Positions 49,110 through 59,577 of a DNA stretch of 64,000 nucleotides are shown in pieces. A model generated the notes under the pieces. It made no database searches, was not told where the DNA came from, and was given only the letters and a program-made list of their open reading frames with translations. This stretch comes from Ignavibacteriales bacterium. GTDB lineage: Bacteria > Bacteroidota > Ignavibacteria > Ignavibacteriales > Ignavibacteriaceae. The stretch covers positions 62,001 to 126,000 of the forward strand of contig JADJIH010000003.1 of NCBI GenBank assembly GCA_016707115.1, read 5' to 3'. The translations under genes and the position numbers were made by a program. Positions within the stretch are counted from its first letter, which is position 1. Every line of letters starts with the position of its first letter.

Positions 49110-49647
49110 AATATTCTTTTTTTATTATGTGAGATAATTTATCAACAGTTCTACCAACCTGACAATTATCTGTGTTTATTTTAAGATCTGCCTGATTATA
49201 ATATTTAATTCTTTTTTGTAAAAGAGCATTAATTTTTTCCATAAATTCTGTTTTACTAGGCTCCTCATCTCCATCAAAAAGCAGAGCCGGTCTATCTCTT
49301 TTAAATCTTAATCTTTTATATGTTTCTTCGGGGGATGATTCAAGATAGATTAGAAATCCAGATGATTTAATTATTTCAAGATTTGTTTGATTTGCCACAG
49401 TACCACCGCCCAATGCAATAATATAATTTTCTAATCCACTAGTTTTTTTAAGAGTTTCTGTTTCTAACTCTCTAAAATAATCTTCTCCATTTTCTTCAAA
49501 AATCATTCTAACAGATAAACCAGCCGCTTCCTCAATTAATCGATCGAGATCAAAAAAATTCCAGCCCAAAGTATTGGCAAGGATAGGCCCTATAGTACTT
49601 TTACCCGATGCCATAAAACCTGTTAAATACACTATTTTTTTATTCAT
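49087..49647 (-). CDS. aroK: Shikimate kinase
   Basis: 186 residues. P-loop GFMASGKSTIGPILA, shikimate-binding FFDLDRLIEE and ALGGGTVAN, and the lid Arg region FKRDRPALL. It phosphorylates shikimate with ATP. It overlaps aroB, giving a two-gene aromatic amino acid operon. ATG at 49647; ribosome binding site weak. Confidence 0.95.
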   Translation of the reverse strand: MNKKIVYLTGFMASGKSTIGPILANTLGWNFFDLDRLIEEAAGLSVRMIFEENGEDYFRELETETLKKTSGLENYIIALGGGTVANQTNLEIIKSSGFLIYLESSPEETYKRLRFKRDRPALLFDGDEEPSKTEFMEKINALLQKRIKYYNQADLKINTDNCQVGRTVDKLSHIIKKEYYGESNKR

Positions 49648-49721
49648 GTTAAAGACTAAATAAATAGATATAGGTTAATTTAAGAAATTGACTTATTAAA
49701 AAAAGAAATGTATGTTGTTAA

Positions 49722-49766
49722 ATAAAAAACCCCCAAATACAATCATAAAGACGTAAATGGGGGTGT
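49722..49766 (-). terminator. Rho-independent terminator of the PpiD-like gene
   Basis: Arms ACCCCCAAATAC (49729-49740) and GTAAATGGGGGT (49753-49764) pair with two central mismatches; on the minus strand a T run follows (A at 49724-49729 on the plus strand). It lies just after the stop of the gene at 49787. Confidence 0.82.
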
Positions 49767-49786
49767 GAAATTATCTGTTAAAAGAC

Positions 49787-51880
49787 TTACTGACCAAAAA
49801 ACAAATGTCTATTATCTACAATTTCAGCGTTTTCCTTTATCTCAGTTACCCACTGATTTAAGAATCGGCTTCTTTTTTCCTGAAGCATTGTACTGCGCAA
49901 AGTTGAACTTTGAGTAGAATAGAGTTTCTGATCAAATGGAGTTCTTTTTGTAACTTTAATGATGTAGTAACCTCTTAACCCCTTTACCGGGGCTGATACT
50001 TTATTAAGTTCTGATTTCATTGCTGAATTAAGGAAGCCATAATCTTTACCAATATTGGGTATTGAACCTTGCGGAACAAAACTGCCTGTTTGTTTAACAG
50101 TAAAATTAGTATCGATTGAATATGCTTTACTTAAATCTCCATTAATATTTTTGTAAAGATTTTCTGCAATCGATTTTATTTTTTCAAATTTCTTTTCTCT
50201 AATAACAGCTGGTTTCAGTTGTTCTTTCAGTTCCTCAAACGGTCTGAACTTTTCGGTAGCTGCTTCTGTAATCTTAACTACCACATAACCTGATGGAACT
50301 TTAAAGGGATCACTAACTGTATTAACACTATTCTCAAAAGAAAATTTTACTAATCTTTTATTTTGTCCTATTGAAGGAACTGAACCCGATAACTCAGAGA
50401 ACTGAGGTGTTTCCTGAACATTATAGTTTCCTAATTTTGCTTCTGAATCAAAATCATTTTTCTTTGCTAGGAATGAAAAATCACTAGCTGCAGTAAAATT
50501 TCTATCTCTACTTGAGGCTGATTGTTTAACCTGGTTTACGATTTTTTCCACAATATATTTTTTGTCTGATCTATCTGTAACTTTAATTATATGGTAACCA
50601 TAATTAGTTTTTACAGGTTTCTGGATTTCTCCAACTTTTCCATTAAAGCAAGCATCCTCAAATTCTTTAACCATCATTCCTTTTCCAAAATATCCAAGAT
50701 CGCCGCCTTTACTGCCGCTGCCTGGGTCCTTAGAAAACTCTTTTGCCAATGCTGCAAAATCTGCGCCTGCAACTAACCTATCGTAAAGTTTATTTGCTTC
50801 AGCTAAATTCTTTTCATCATTTCCATACTGATTAATTAAGATATGTGAAGCTTTTGAAAACACTTCAGTGGATTGTACCGACCCACTATATCTAAAAAGT
50901 GTATACCCTTGCTGAGTAGCGAAAGGACCAACAACATCCCCAACAGAAGCTTTATTCAAAGCAGACACAACTTCACCGGTTAATGTGGATACTGTAACAG
51001 TATCTTTTGAGTACGGTGTTTCAGAATAGATCCCAACAAGTTGTGTAAAACCTAATGTATCACTTGATAAAGTTTTTTTAACATTCATCAAATTGTTATA
51101 AACCATTTGTGAATCTTCTGAAGAAGCAACATTTGAAAACATTACAAATTTAAGTTTTCTTTGTGGTGGAATTTTATAAGTATTTATGTTCTTATCATAA
51201 AAATCTTTTAAATCATCATCTGTAACTTTTACTTCTGCATCTTTTACAAGATTAATATCCACTAAAGTATAATCAGCTTCGATGTTCATATTTTGTTCGA
51301 TAAATTTTCTCTTAACTTCATCTTCACCCACATTAACAGAAGCTAAAATCATACTCTGAAGTTTTTGTGTCAGTCTTGATTGTCTCACAAGATCTTCAGC
51401 TTGAATTAAAGCGGCTTTATTCTGAGGATCAAAGATCGCCTGCTCGTAAAGCTGCTTATTAAAGTTTCCAAGTGAATCAATGAAATTCTGTTTTAGAAAA
51501 TCAGGAGGATTATCACCCAGGATTACGTCCTTAACTTCCTGGTCTGTAACTGAAATTCCATATTTTTTTATCAACTGTGCAAATATTTTTTGAGTTACAA
51601 CTGCATCCCAAACTTGCTCTCTTATCTGATCAATTTGGGTTTCTTCAGGATCTTTGCCGGTTTGTCTTTTTTGATTTTCAATTTGCTGATCCAAAGCAGT
51701 TTGAAATTCCTGGTAAGTAATATCCTCGCCATTAACAGATCCAACATTGTTTGATCTGCCACCTCCACCGAGGGCTTCCAAAACATTTGAATCAGAAATT
51801 ACCATAAACAGGACGAATAATCCGCCAACTGTTAGAATAAAAGCAGGAGCTAAACTCCTCATTTTGGCCATCATAGCCAT
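49787..51880 (-). CDS. Membrane-anchored peptidyl-prolyl isomerase (PpiD/SurA type)
   Basis: 697 residues. N-terminal membrane helix (about 10-29), a SurA-like chaperone N-domain ([20 protein letters not shown]), a central parvulin domain ([15 protein letters not shown], then [19 protein letters not shown] and [10 protein letters not shown]), and a long C-terminal chaperone-like region with a second, degenerate rotamase-like repeat. It assists folding of periplasmic and outer-membrane proteins at the exit of the Sec translocon. GGAG lies 11 bases before ATG 51880, and several more Met codons follow, so the exact start is uncertain by a few residues. Confidence 0.92.
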   Translation of the reverse strand: MAMMAKMRSLAPAFILTVGGLFVLFMVISDSNVLEALGGGGRSNNVGSVNGEDITYQEFQTALDQQIENQKRQTGKDPEETQIDQIREQVWDAVVTQKIFAQLIKKYGISVTDQEVKDVILGDNPPDFLKQNFIDSLGNFNKQLYEQAIFDPQNKAALIQAEDLVRQSRLTQKLQSMILASVNVGEDEVKRKFIEQNMNIEADYTLVDINLVKDAEVKVTDDDLKDFYDKNINTYKIPPQRKLKFVMFSNVASSEDSQMVYNNLMNVKKTLSSDTLGFTQLVGIYSETPYSKDTVTVSTLTGEVVSALNKASVGDVVGPFATQQGYTLFRYSGSVQSTEVFSKASHILINQYGNDEKNLAEANKLYDRLVAGADFAALAKEFSKDPGSGSKGGDLGYFGKGMMVKEFEDACFNGKVGEIQKPVKTNYGYHIIKVTDRSDKKYIVEKIVNQVKQSASSRDRNFTAASDFSFLAKKNDFDSEAKLGNYNVQETPQFSELSGSVPSIGQNKRLVKFSFENSVNTVSDPFKVPSGYVVVKITEAATEKFRPFEELKEQLKPAVIREKKFEKIKSIAENLYKNINGDLSKAYSIDTNFTVKQTGSFVPQGSIPNIGKDYGFLNSAMKSELNKVSAPVKGLRGYYIIKVTKRTPFDQKLYSTQSSTLRSTMLQEKRSRFLNQWVTEIKENAEIVDNRHLFFGQ

Positions 51881-52010
51881 AATATCTATATCTCCGTATT
51901 ATTTAACTTTGAAAATTTAAGCCGCTTAAAATAGAGACATCACTTCTAAAAAACAATTAAAAAACTGCGTATTAATCATCAAACAAAGGCTTTAAAGTTA
52001 TTTAAGGAGC

Positions 52011-52085
52011 ATGTCCGAAAACAATACAATCAATAAAGTTGACTTTGAGACGCATCAAGGGTATTTTTTGATGATTTTATTTTAA
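52011..52085 (+). CDS. Possible 24-codon leader peptide upstream of the Crp-like gene
   Basis: ATG at 52011 opens a 24-residue frame (MSENNTINKVDFETHQGYFL...) that stops at 52085, 15 bases before the TTG start of the regulator gene. AAGGAG is present but only one base from the ATG, which is too close for efficient initiation. There is no known homologue I can name. It may be a leader or a chance frame. Confidence 0.25.
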   Translation: MSENNTINKVDFETHQGYFLMILF

Positions 52086-52100
52086 AAGAGAGGTAATATT

Positions 52101-52784
52101 TTGTTTAACAATACAGAGTTTCTTTCAAACGTTCCAATTTTTTCTGAATTGGACGCTGAAACATTACAAAAAATAGCTAAGTCAGGTGTACTTCAATCAT
52201 ATAAAAAGAACAGTGTAATATTATCTGAAGAAGATACGGGTTCTGCACTATTTGTAATTGCTGAAGGTAAAGTAAAAATATCCAGATCCAGCAATGATGA
52301 AAAAGAAGTTATACTTGCAATTTTAAATGAGTCTGATTTTTTTGGTGAGATGTCTTTACTTGATGGAATGGCACGATCCGCAACGGTAACAGCTGTTGAG
52401 GATTCAAAATTATTTATCATTCAAAGAGCAGAATTTTTAGATCTGCTAACAAAATTCCCTGATGTTTCTGTTGCACTACTTACTGAGTTAACAAAAAGAC
52501 TTAGAAGCGCTACAATGAAAATTAAAGCATTATCACTTAAAGATGCTGAAGGCAAGGTTGCAACTGTTTTACTTCAACTTGCCGATGATGTGGGAAAAAT
52601 TAGGCAGGGTGTGGTTGAAATAGATCATCTGCCATTTCAACAGGAATTGGCAAATATGGCTGGTACTTCAAGAGAAACAATATCAAGAACTCTGCATTCG
52701 TTTGCAAAAAAGGGTTTAGTTGAGCTAGATGGTTCTAAACTTAGAATAATTGATTACGAAAAATTTAAAGAAATGTTTAATTAA
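52101..52784 (+). CDS. Crp/Fnr-family transcription regulator
   Basis: 227 residues. Cyclic-nucleotide-binding fold (about 10-125; EGKVKISRSS, FFGEMSLLDGMARSATVTA with the Arg-Ser-Ala of cAMP-binding proteins), a dimer helix and a C-terminal helix-turn-helix (ELANMAGTSRETISRTLHSF). The phosphate-binding GEMSLLDG..RSA pattern favours a nucleotide effector rather than an iron-sulfur cluster; no N-terminal Cys cluster is present. The start is TTG at 52101 with GAGAGG 7 bases before it. It begins a run of closely spaced genes (3 bases to the PHP gene). Confidence 0.93.
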   Translation: MFNNTEFLSNVPIFSELDAETLQKIAKSGVLQSYKKNSVILSEEDTGSALFVIAEGKVKISRSSNDEKEVILAILNESDFFGEMSLLDGMARSATVTAVEDSKLFIIQRAEFLDLLTKFPDVSVALLTELTKRLRSATMKIKALSLKDAEGKVATVLLQLADDVGKIRQGVVEIDHLPFQQELANMAGTSRETISRTLHSFAKKGLVELDGSKLRIIDYEKFKEMFN

Positions 52785-52787
52785 TTT

Positions 52788-53618
52788 ATGGGTGGAAAAA
52801 TTGATCTACATACGCATACATATTTTTCGGACGGACAACACTCACCTGAAGAACTTGTTATAAAAGCTAAGGAAGCCGGGATTGATATTATTGCCATTTC
52901 TGATCACGATACCGTGGATGGAATTGCTGAAGCTGTAGAAGCCGGTAAAAAATATGGAGTTGAGGTAATACCAGGCTTGGAGATAAGTTCTGACATCAGA
53001 GATCGGGAAGTACATTTACTGGCATATTTTTTTAACCCTGTTAATAAAGAATTAGAAGAATATTTAAAGTTTTTTAGAGCAGAAAGAATTAAGCGAGCTA
53101 TAATTATAATTGAAAAACTTAAGGAGTTAGGATTAGTTATTCAATTAGATGATGTTATGGAGATTGCTAGAAATTCAGCAGTTGGCAGGCCACACATCGC
53201 CAAAGCTTTAGTAAGAAAAGGATTAGTCTCAAATTATTTTGAAGCATTTAGTAAGTATATTGGAAATGGATGTCCTGCTTATGAAAGGAAAGTGCATGTA
53301 TCTCCAAGAAGTGCATTTAAAATAATTAGTGATGCTGGCGGATTATCATTTATTGCACATCCTGGAAATTTACCAGACGTAATTATGGTCGAGTTGATTG
53401 AAGCCGGGTTAGATGGAATTGAGGTTGTGCATCCTTCACATTTACCGCATCAGGTAAAACACTACAGGGGAATTGTAAATGAATATTTTCTTCTTGAAAG
53501 CGGTGGTTCTGATTTTCATGGCGGTGAAAGAAATGATTATTCTAACTTAGGTAAGTATTCAATATCATATTCTAAAATTGAAGCAATGAGAAAACAAATT
53601 TTAAGGAATACAGCATAA
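52788..53618 (+). CDS. PHP-domain phosphoesterase
   Basis: 276 residues, PHP metal-dependent hydrolase. Metal ligands appear in order: [42 protein letters not shown] and SGSDFHGG (the last as [12 protein letters not shown]). The layout matches the YciV/RNase AM group, which removes nucleotides from 3',5'-bisphosphates or short RNA 5' ends; the exact substrate is not decided by sequence. It lies between the Crp-like gene and ribH with only 2-3 bases between genes. Confidence 0.92.
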   Translation: MGGKIDLHTHTYFSDGQHSPEELVIKAKEAGIDIIAISDHDTVDGIAEAVEAGKKYGVEVIPGLEISSDIRDREVHLLAYFFNPVNKELEEYLKFFRAERIKRAIIIIEKLKELGLVIQLDDVMEIARNSAVGRPHIAKALVRKGLVSNYFEAFSKYIGNGCPAYERKVHVSPRSAFKIISDAGGLSFIAHPGNLPDVIMVELIEAGLDGIEVVHPSHLPHQVKHYRGIVNEYFLLESGGSDFHGGERNDYSNLGKYSISYSKIEAMRKQILRNTA

Positions 53619-53620
53619 CT

Positions 53621-54082
53621 ATGAAAGTAATCGAAGGAAAACTTATAGGGAACGGAAAGAAATTTGCTATTATACAAAGCAGATTTAATGAATTTATTGG
53701 TGATGGTTTACTTAAAGCTGCCAATGATTGTTTACTTAAACATGGTGTTAATGAAAATAGTATCGATATAATTAAAGTTCCTGGCGCATTTGAAATTCCT
53801 CTAACTGCCGATAGGTTAGCCTCCAAGAAAAAATATGATTCAATAATCTGTCTTGGTGTAATCATCAGAGGTGCAACACCGCATTTTGAATATGTATCAT
53901 CAGCTGTCAGCAGCGGTATATCACAAGTTTCTCAAAAATATTCTTTACCGGTTATTTTTGGAGTACTTACAACGGATACGATTGAGCAGGCAATTGAAAG
54001 AGCCGGAACTAAAGCAGGAAATAAAGGCTGGGACTCTGCACTAGCGGCGCTTGAAATGGCAGATTTATTCAAATTGATTTAG
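53621..54082 (+). CDS. ribH: 6,7-Dimethyl-8-ribityllumazine synthase
   Basis: 153 residues; penultimate step of riboflavin synthesis. Signatures: [46 protein letters not shown] and [17 protein letters not shown]. Length is normal for the icosahedral or pentameric enzyme. No other rib genes are nearby. Confidence 0.96.
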   Translation: MKVIEGKLIGNGKKFAIIQSRFNEFIGDGLLKAANDCLLKHGVNENSIDIIKVPGAFEIPLTADRLASKKKYDSIICLGVIIRGATPHFEYVSSAVSSGISQVSQKYSLPVIFGVLTTDTIEQAIERAGTKAGNKGWDSALAALEMADLFKLI

Positions 54083-54188
54083 GCAAATTTTTTCTACTTT
54101 TTATATTAATAAATTATTCTATTTTTATGCGAACAATTGAGAAGATATCGATATAACATTTACCGCTTTTAATTATTTAGGATTTCAA

Positions 54189-56411
54189 ATGAAAAATATC
54201 ATATCACTCAGTGTTGCATTAATTATTTCCGTATCCTCATTTCCACAGCAACAATCCAATTGGCAAAATTATGCTGATATGAAATCAGTAAAAGATATTG
54301 CTGCAACATCAACCGGTATCTGGTCTGCTGCTCAAGGCGGTGCATATTTTTATAATACTTCGGATAGCATATTTAATACTTATAGTAAATCTGACGGATT
54401 AAATGGCACTGAACTTACCGCAATTGGAATAGATAATTATAATAAGATTTGGTTTGGAAGTGCAAGTGGTCTTATAGATGTTTACGATCCCCAAGCTAAC
54501 TCATTTCGATCAATTCTTGATATTTATAATTCAGATAAAACAAGTAAAAAAATAAATGATATTACCATATCCGGAGATACTATTTATGTTGCAACAGATT
54601 TTGGCATTTCTTTAATCGATTCTAAAAGTTATCTGTTTTATGACACTTACTTTAAATTCGGAAGTTTTACATCTAACATAAAAGTAAATAATATTTTATT
54701 TACAAATTTAATTTATGCATCTACAGAATCTGGTGTTGTAATACAAAAGGCTGAAGCAACAAATTTATCTGCTCCCGAATCTTGGAATGTTTTTGATCAA
54801 GCTAGCGGGTTGCCAACAGGTGGCAGTAATGTTATTGGTTTTTATAGTAGCACATTAATTGCCGGTACAAATTCTGGGTTATATAGTTTTAATGGCAGCA
54901 CCTGGCAGCAATATTTAAATTTAACAGGTATTAAGATTATAGATCTATTATCCATCGGGAACACTTTATATATTCTATCGCCAAGTAAAATCTATTCCTA
55001 TGATGGCACTAATTTAAGTGAAGTTTGGACAACTAGTTCACAGCCAGCTAAACTTAGTTATCATCAAAGTGCCGGATTGATTGTTGCAACAAAGTTGGGA
55101 ATTTATGTTAATGATAATTTCATATATCCAAATGGTCCGGCTGCAAATCAATTTCCGAATATGACTGTTGATAGAGAAGGTAACTTATGGTCTGCCAGTG
55201 GTAAAGATGTTACAGGTGTAGGAGTTTATAAATACAATAGATCTGAATGGGAAATTTATGATGTTCAACATTATCCTGAACTATTTACTAATGCCTATTA
55301 CTCCATTTTTTCAAGTTCAGATAATTCCATCTACGCAGGGAGTTGGGGACAGGGATTTTCAAAAATAACTAATAATGGAATTACAAGATTTCATTCCGGA
55401 AATACTGGTATGATAGGAATTCCAAATAACCTTGATTTTATTGTAATAACGGGCTTTGCAGAAGATTCAAAAGGTAATATATGGGTATTGAATTTAAATG
55501 CAGCCGATAGCAAATCCTTATATGTTTTTACCTCCGATAGTATGTATTCATTTAGAAATCCACTCGAACAGCATTCCGGATTCACTGAGGTTGAGAATTT
55601 GGTTATTGATCAGTATGGCACCAAATGGTATACAATGGGTAATGAAGGCAGTTTAGGACTGTTTTACTTTAATGAAAAAGGCACGTACGAAGATCCAACT
55701 GATGATGTATATGGATACATCACAACAAACAAAGGTCTAACGAGTAATGCGATATATAGTTTAGCAATTGATCGCAGAGGTGATTTATGGGTGGGAACAA
55801 GTTTAGGCGTAAATATTATAACCAATCTTAATACAGTTTTAACTTCTTCAAATCCACAAATAAAAATAACATCTGCGTTTTCTGTACGGCAACAAACGAT
55901 CAATGCACTTGTCGTTGATCCGCTAAATCAGAAATGGCTTGGCACAAATCAGGGATTGTTTTTATTAAGCACTGATGGAGCTCAATTGCTTGCAACGCTT
56001 GATACTAAAAATAGTCCACTGCTTTCAGATCAGATAGAAAGTTTAGCAATTGATGAAGAGACCGGAACAGTATATGTCGGTACTGCGTCAGGCTTAACAT
56101 CTTTCGATACACCATCAATACTTCCTGTTGAAACATTTAACGGATTAAATATCTACCCAAATCCACTTGTTATATCTGACGGAAACAAACTTGTAACAAT
56201 AGATGGACTTATTAGAAATACAGATATTAAAATTGTAACTGTTTCCGGTAAGTTAATTCGAGAATTTTCTTCTCCCGGCGGACGAACAGCATTTTGGGAT
56301 GGACGTGATGATGATGGTAATCTAGTAAGCAGCGGGGTTTATATAATTATTGCATTTGATCAAGAAGGTAACAGTGTTGAAACAGGTAAAATTGCCGTGT
56401 TGAGAGAATAG
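54189..56411 (+). CDS. PorZ-like secreted beta-propeller protein
   Basis: 740 residues with a signal peptide (MKNIISLSVALIISVSSFPQ). About 600 residues of propeller repeats of the two-component-regulator type (GIWSAAQGGAYFYN, NKIWFGSASGLIDVYD, GDLWVGTSLGVNIIT) form two probable propellers. The C-terminus is FlgD/CTD-like (GLNIYPNPLVISDG, then SSGVYIIIAFDQEG). This layout and the N-terminal W-x-x-Y opening resemble PorZ, a T9SS surface component that helps attach cargo to A-type lipopolysaccharide. It could instead be an ordinary T9SS cargo. Starts with AGGA 6 bases before ATG. Confidence 0.78.
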   Translation: MKNIISLSVALIISVSSFPQQQSNWQNYADMKSVKDIAATSTGIWSAAQGGAYFYNTSDSIFNTYSKSDGLNGTELTAIGIDNYNKIWFGSASGLIDVYDPQANSFRSILDIYNSDKTSKKINDITISGDTIYVATDFGISLIDSKSYLFYDTYFKFGSFTSNIKVNNILFTNLIYASTESGVVIQKAEATNLSAPESWNVFDQASGLPTGGSNVIGFYSSTLIAGTNSGLYSFNGSTWQQYLNLTGIKIIDLLSIGNTLYILSPSKIYSYDGTNLSEVWTTSSQPAKLSYHQSAGLIVATKLGIYVNDNFIYPNGPAANQFPNMTVDREGNLWSASGKDVTGVGVYKYNRSEWEIYDVQHYPELFTNAYYSIFSSSDNSIYAGSWGQGFSKITNNGITRFHSGNTGMIGIPNNLDFIVITGFAEDSKGNIWVLNLNAADSKSLYVFTSDSMYSFRNPLEQHSGFTEVENLVIDQYGTKWYTMGNEGSLGLFYFNEKGTYEDPTDDVYGYITTNKGLTSNAIYSLAIDRRGDLWVGTSLGVNIITNLNTVLTSSNPQIKITSAFSVRQQTINALVVDPLNQKWLGTNQGLFLLSTDGAQLLATLDTKNSPLLSDQIESLAIDEETGTVYVGTASGLTSFDTPSILPVETFNGLNIYPNPLVISDGNKLVTIDGLIRNTDIKIVTVSGKLIREFSSPGGRTAFWDGRDDDGNLVSSGVYIIIAFDQEGNSVETGKIAVLRE

Positions 56412-56417
56412 TTTTTT

Positions 56418-58370
56418 ATGATAGATCTTTCGAATATTTCACTTCAGTTTGGTGGTAAATATCTTTTTAAGGATGTTAACTATAAAATTTCTTCCGGTGA
56501 TAAAATTTCTTTAGTTGGAGCGAATGGTACCGGGAAATCTTCCATTCTCAAAATTATTGCTGGATTACTTCAACCTGAATCTGGCGAAGTATTAAAACAA
56601 AAACGTATTACAATTGGATATCTTCCTCAGGATCATGTTACGCATATTGGCAAAACATTATTAGAGGAAGCATCATCTGCATTAACAGATATTATTGAAC
56701 TTCAGAATAAAGAAATATCATTATCAGAAGCTTTAGCAAACCCAAATCTAACTGAAGAAGAACAGATGGATCTCGCGCATCAGTTGGGTGAAGTTCATCA
56801 TAAACTGGATGGATTGGATTCTTATTCAGCTGAATCTAAAGTTGAAAAAATTTTAATAGGACTTGGATTCGCAGAGGAAGATTTTTCAAGACTTACGGAT
56901 CAATTTTCAGGCGGATGGCAAATGCGTATTGCACTTGCAAAAATTCTTATCTCACAAAACGATATTTTGCTTTTGGATGAACCTACAAACCATCTTGATA
57001 TTGATTCACTTGAATGGCTCATTGATTTTCTAAAAGCTTACAGCGGTGGTTTATTGATTGTATCGCACGATATCAATTTTATTAACCAGGTCACAAATCG
57101 CACACTCGAAATTTTTCTCGGTAAGTTTTTTACATTTAAAGGTGATTATGATTCTTATATTAAATATAAAACTGAACGTGATGAACTAACTGTTCATCAG
57201 TTTGAGCAACAGCAGAAAAAGATAAAGGAAACACAAAAATTTATAGAGCGTTTTAGATATAAAGCAACAAAGTCAAGACAAGTTCAAAGCAGAATAAAAC
57301 AGCTTGATAAGGTTGACATCATCGAATTACCAGAAGACAAAAGTGAAATTAATATCAAATTTAGTGAACCACCTCAAAGCGGAAGAACACCGATAAAACT
57401 TACATCAATTTTCAAATCTTATGGAGATAAGAAAGTTTTTGAAGGAATTGATTTTGAAATAGAAAAAGGTGAAAAGATTGCCTTTGTTGGCCCAAATGGA
57501 GCTGGTAAATCTACGCTTGCTAAAATTATTGCCGGAGTAGTTGATTTTAATGCCGGTAATAGAATTTTAGGATATAACACCATAGTTTCTTACTACGCTC
57601 AGGATGTTGCCGATAATCTTAATCCTTCCTTAGATATAATTGAAACTGTTGACGGTATTGCAGAAGATAAAACTGTTGGGCAATTGCGTTCTTTACTTGG
57701 TTCGTTTCTTTTTTCCGGTGATGATGTATTTAAAAAAGTTGGTGTACTTTCGGGTGGAGAAAAAAGCAGGATTGCACTTTGTAAAATATTACTTACAAAA
57801 GCTAATTTTATAATTCTTGATGAACCTACTAACCATCTTGATTATACTTCAAAATTAATATTACAAAAGGCATTGGTAGATTTTAACGGCTCCCTTATTC
57901 TTGTTTCTCATGATGTTGACTTCTTACGACCGATCGCTTCAAAAATAATTGATATCAGAAAAGGAAAATTAAAAACATATCTTGGTGATATTGATTATTT
58001 TCTCTCAAAACGTGATCTATCATCACTGGAAAGAGACACTACGGTAGTTGAAAAAAAAGAAAAAGTAGAAACTATTAATCGTAAAGATCAAAAAAGACTT
58101 GAAGCAGAATTACGCCAGCAAAGACATAACGCAACAAAAAACTTAGTAAAAGAAATTTCAAGTTGGGAAATAAAAGTAAGCTCGTATGAAAATCTTATTA
58201 AAGATCTTGAACGTAAATTAGCGGATCCAAGCATATACAGTGATGGAGAAGCCGCAAAGGATATAACAAACAGGTTTAACAAAACTAAATCTGAACTTGA
58301 ACTAGCAAATAAAAAATGGGAAGAACTGACTGAAAAACTTTTAGAAATCGAATCACAGTTTAATTTATAA
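56418..58370 (+). CDS. ABC-F family ATPase
   Basis: 650 residues with two ABC domains and no membrane segments. Walker A GANGTGKSS and GPNGAGKST, signatures FSGGWQMR and LSGGEKSR, Walker B LLLDEPTNHLD and IILDEPTNHLD; a charged linker (about 240-310) links the two ABC domains, and a C-terminal coiled coil (about 560-650) is present as in Uup-like members. ABC-F proteins act on ribosomes or DNA structures rather than as transporters. It starts 6 bases after the PorZ-like gene. Confidence 0.95.
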   Translation: MIDLSNISLQFGGKYLFKDVNYKISSGDKISLVGANGTGKSSILKIIAGLLQPESGEVLKQKRITIGYLPQDHVTHIGKTLLEEASSALTDIIELQNKEISLSEALANPNLTEEEQMDLAHQLGEVHHKLDGLDSYSAESKVEKILIGLGFAEEDFSRLTDQFSGGWQMRIALAKILISQNDILLLDEPTNHLDIDSLEWLIDFLKAYSGGLLIVSHDINFINQVTNRTLEIFLGKFFTFKGDYDSYIKYKTERDELTVHQFEQQQKKIKETQKFIERFRYKATKSRQVQSRIKQLDKVDIIELPEDKSEINIKFSEPPQSGRTPIKLTSIFKSYGDKKVFEGIDFEIEKGEKIAFVGPNGAGKSTLAKIIAGVVDFNAGNRILGYNTIVSYYAQDVADNLNPSLDIIETVDGIAEDKTVGQLRSLLGSFLFSGDDVFKKVGVLSGGEKSRIALCKILLTKANFIILDEPTNHLDYTSKLILQKALVDFNGSLILVSHDVDFLRPIASKIIDIRKGKLKTYLGDIDYFLSKRDLSSLERDTTVVEKKEKVETINRKDQKRLEAELRQQRHNATKNLVKEISSWEIKVSSYENLIKDLERKLADPSIYSDGEAAKDITNRFNKTKSELELANKKWEELTEKLLEIESQFNL

Positions 58371-58471
58371 TAGTCTTTTGCTGAATAAGTTTTATATCAA
58401 CTTATCTGATAAGAGCCAATATATTTACATAAACTTTGAAATAGTCCGGGATGATTTATTTGGACACTCTT

Positions 58472-59449
58472 CTAAATTTTAACACCTAAAAACTCTTCTG
58501 CTAAGGCCAAACCACCATAAATAGCAGCATCATCTCCGAGTTTTGATGCAACAATTTTCACTCCTTTTTCCGCAGCATCAAAAACATGATTATGGAATTC
58601 TTCTTTGATAATTGGCATTATAAAATCACCCAGCGCTTCAATAACTCCGCCACCAAGTACAATCATATCAAAATTCATCAGGTTGCAAACACTTCCAAGA
58701 ACATCGCCAATGGTTTCACAAGCTTCTGTAATTCTGCTAATAACCACTTTGTCTTTTTTATCAATTGCGTTTTTTAATGAACCACTTTTTATTCTCTGAT
58801 TAGATTTTATTAAATCAGCAAGAACACTTTTTTTCTTTAACTTCTTCACATCATAAATTATGTTATTTACTATTGCAGTTCTACTTGCAAGTGCTTCAAA
58901 ACAACCCTTTTTTCCGCATCCGCATTTAGGTCCATTTTTTTGTACCAGCATATGTCCAATTTCACCAGCGACAAAATTAAATCCGCGATATATTTTCCCG
59001 TTTATAATTATTCCGCCACCAATTCCGGTACCTACAAATACTGCAAGCATATTTACTGATTTTTTACCAACACCATAACTCTTAACTCCAAGTGCACCTA
59101 AATTAACATCGTTTTCTAAAAGCACCGGATAAGGAATTAATTTTTCAAGCTCTGATTTCATTTTATAATTCCTGATTCCAAGATTTGGTGCATGCCCAAT
59201 TATTCCGGTAACAGGATTAACTGAACCTGGAACGCCAAGACAAACGGCAGCTATATTTTCCCTTTTAAGCTTTGATGCAGCAACAACTTTCTTAACAATT
59301 TCAGCAATGTCTTTAACATAAATTTTCGTTCCGCTTGTTATATTAGTTGGTTTTTTTTGCCGAGCAATTATTCCTCTTTTTGAATTGAGTACAGAGGCAA
59401 GGATTTTTGTTCCACCCATATCAACACTAACAATATATTTTTCTTGCAC
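58472..59449 (-). CDS. ROK-family sugar kinase, glucokinase type
   Basis: 325 residues. N-terminal ATP-binding DMGGTKILASVL, the sugar-binding ENDVNLGALG, the second phosphate motif VFVGTGIGGGIIING and the zinc-binding CGCGKKGCFEALAS of ROK kinases; VLGGGVIEALGDF near the C-terminus. It most likely phosphorylates glucose. The absence of an N-terminal helix-turn-helix separates it from ROK repressors. The start is GTG at 59449 with AAGGAG 6 bases upstream. Confidence 0.94.
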   Translation of the reverse strand: MQEKYIVSVDMGGTKILASVLNSKRGIIARQKKPTNITSGTKIYVKDIAEIVKKVVAASKLKRENIAAVCLGVPGSVNPVTGIIGHAPNLGIRNYKMKSELEKLIPYPVLLENDVNLGALGVKSYGVGKKSVNMLAVFVGTGIGGGIIINGKIYRGFNFVAGEIGHMLVQKNGPKCGCGKKGCFEALASRTAIVNNIIYDVKKLKKKSVLADLIKSNQRIKSGSLKNAIDKKDKVVISRITEACETIGDVLGSVCNLMNFDMIVLGGGVIEALGDFIMPIIKEEFHNHVFDAAEKGVKIVASKLGDDAAIYGGLALAEEFLGVKI

Positions 59450-59577
59450 TGTTTTCTCCTTGGATTTTGGATTGGAAGTTTACATTGGAAAACTATGAGA
59501 TATTTTTTTCTAATACAAATTGAATTAAAATTTTACCGTAGAAAATTGCTATCTTGTTGCAGTTTTTGCAAAGTATT

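Noticed and set aside
52041..52064. Fnr/Crp operator upstream of the Crp-like gene (TTGAC...ATCAA)
   Set aside because: The half sites are 10 bases apart instead of the 4-6 of the known operators and one half site is imperfect.
58401..58413. CTTATCTGATAAG palindrome between the ABC-F and ROK genes
   Set aside because: Only 6 bp, between convergent 3' ends and without a T run; likely chance in A+T-rich DNA.
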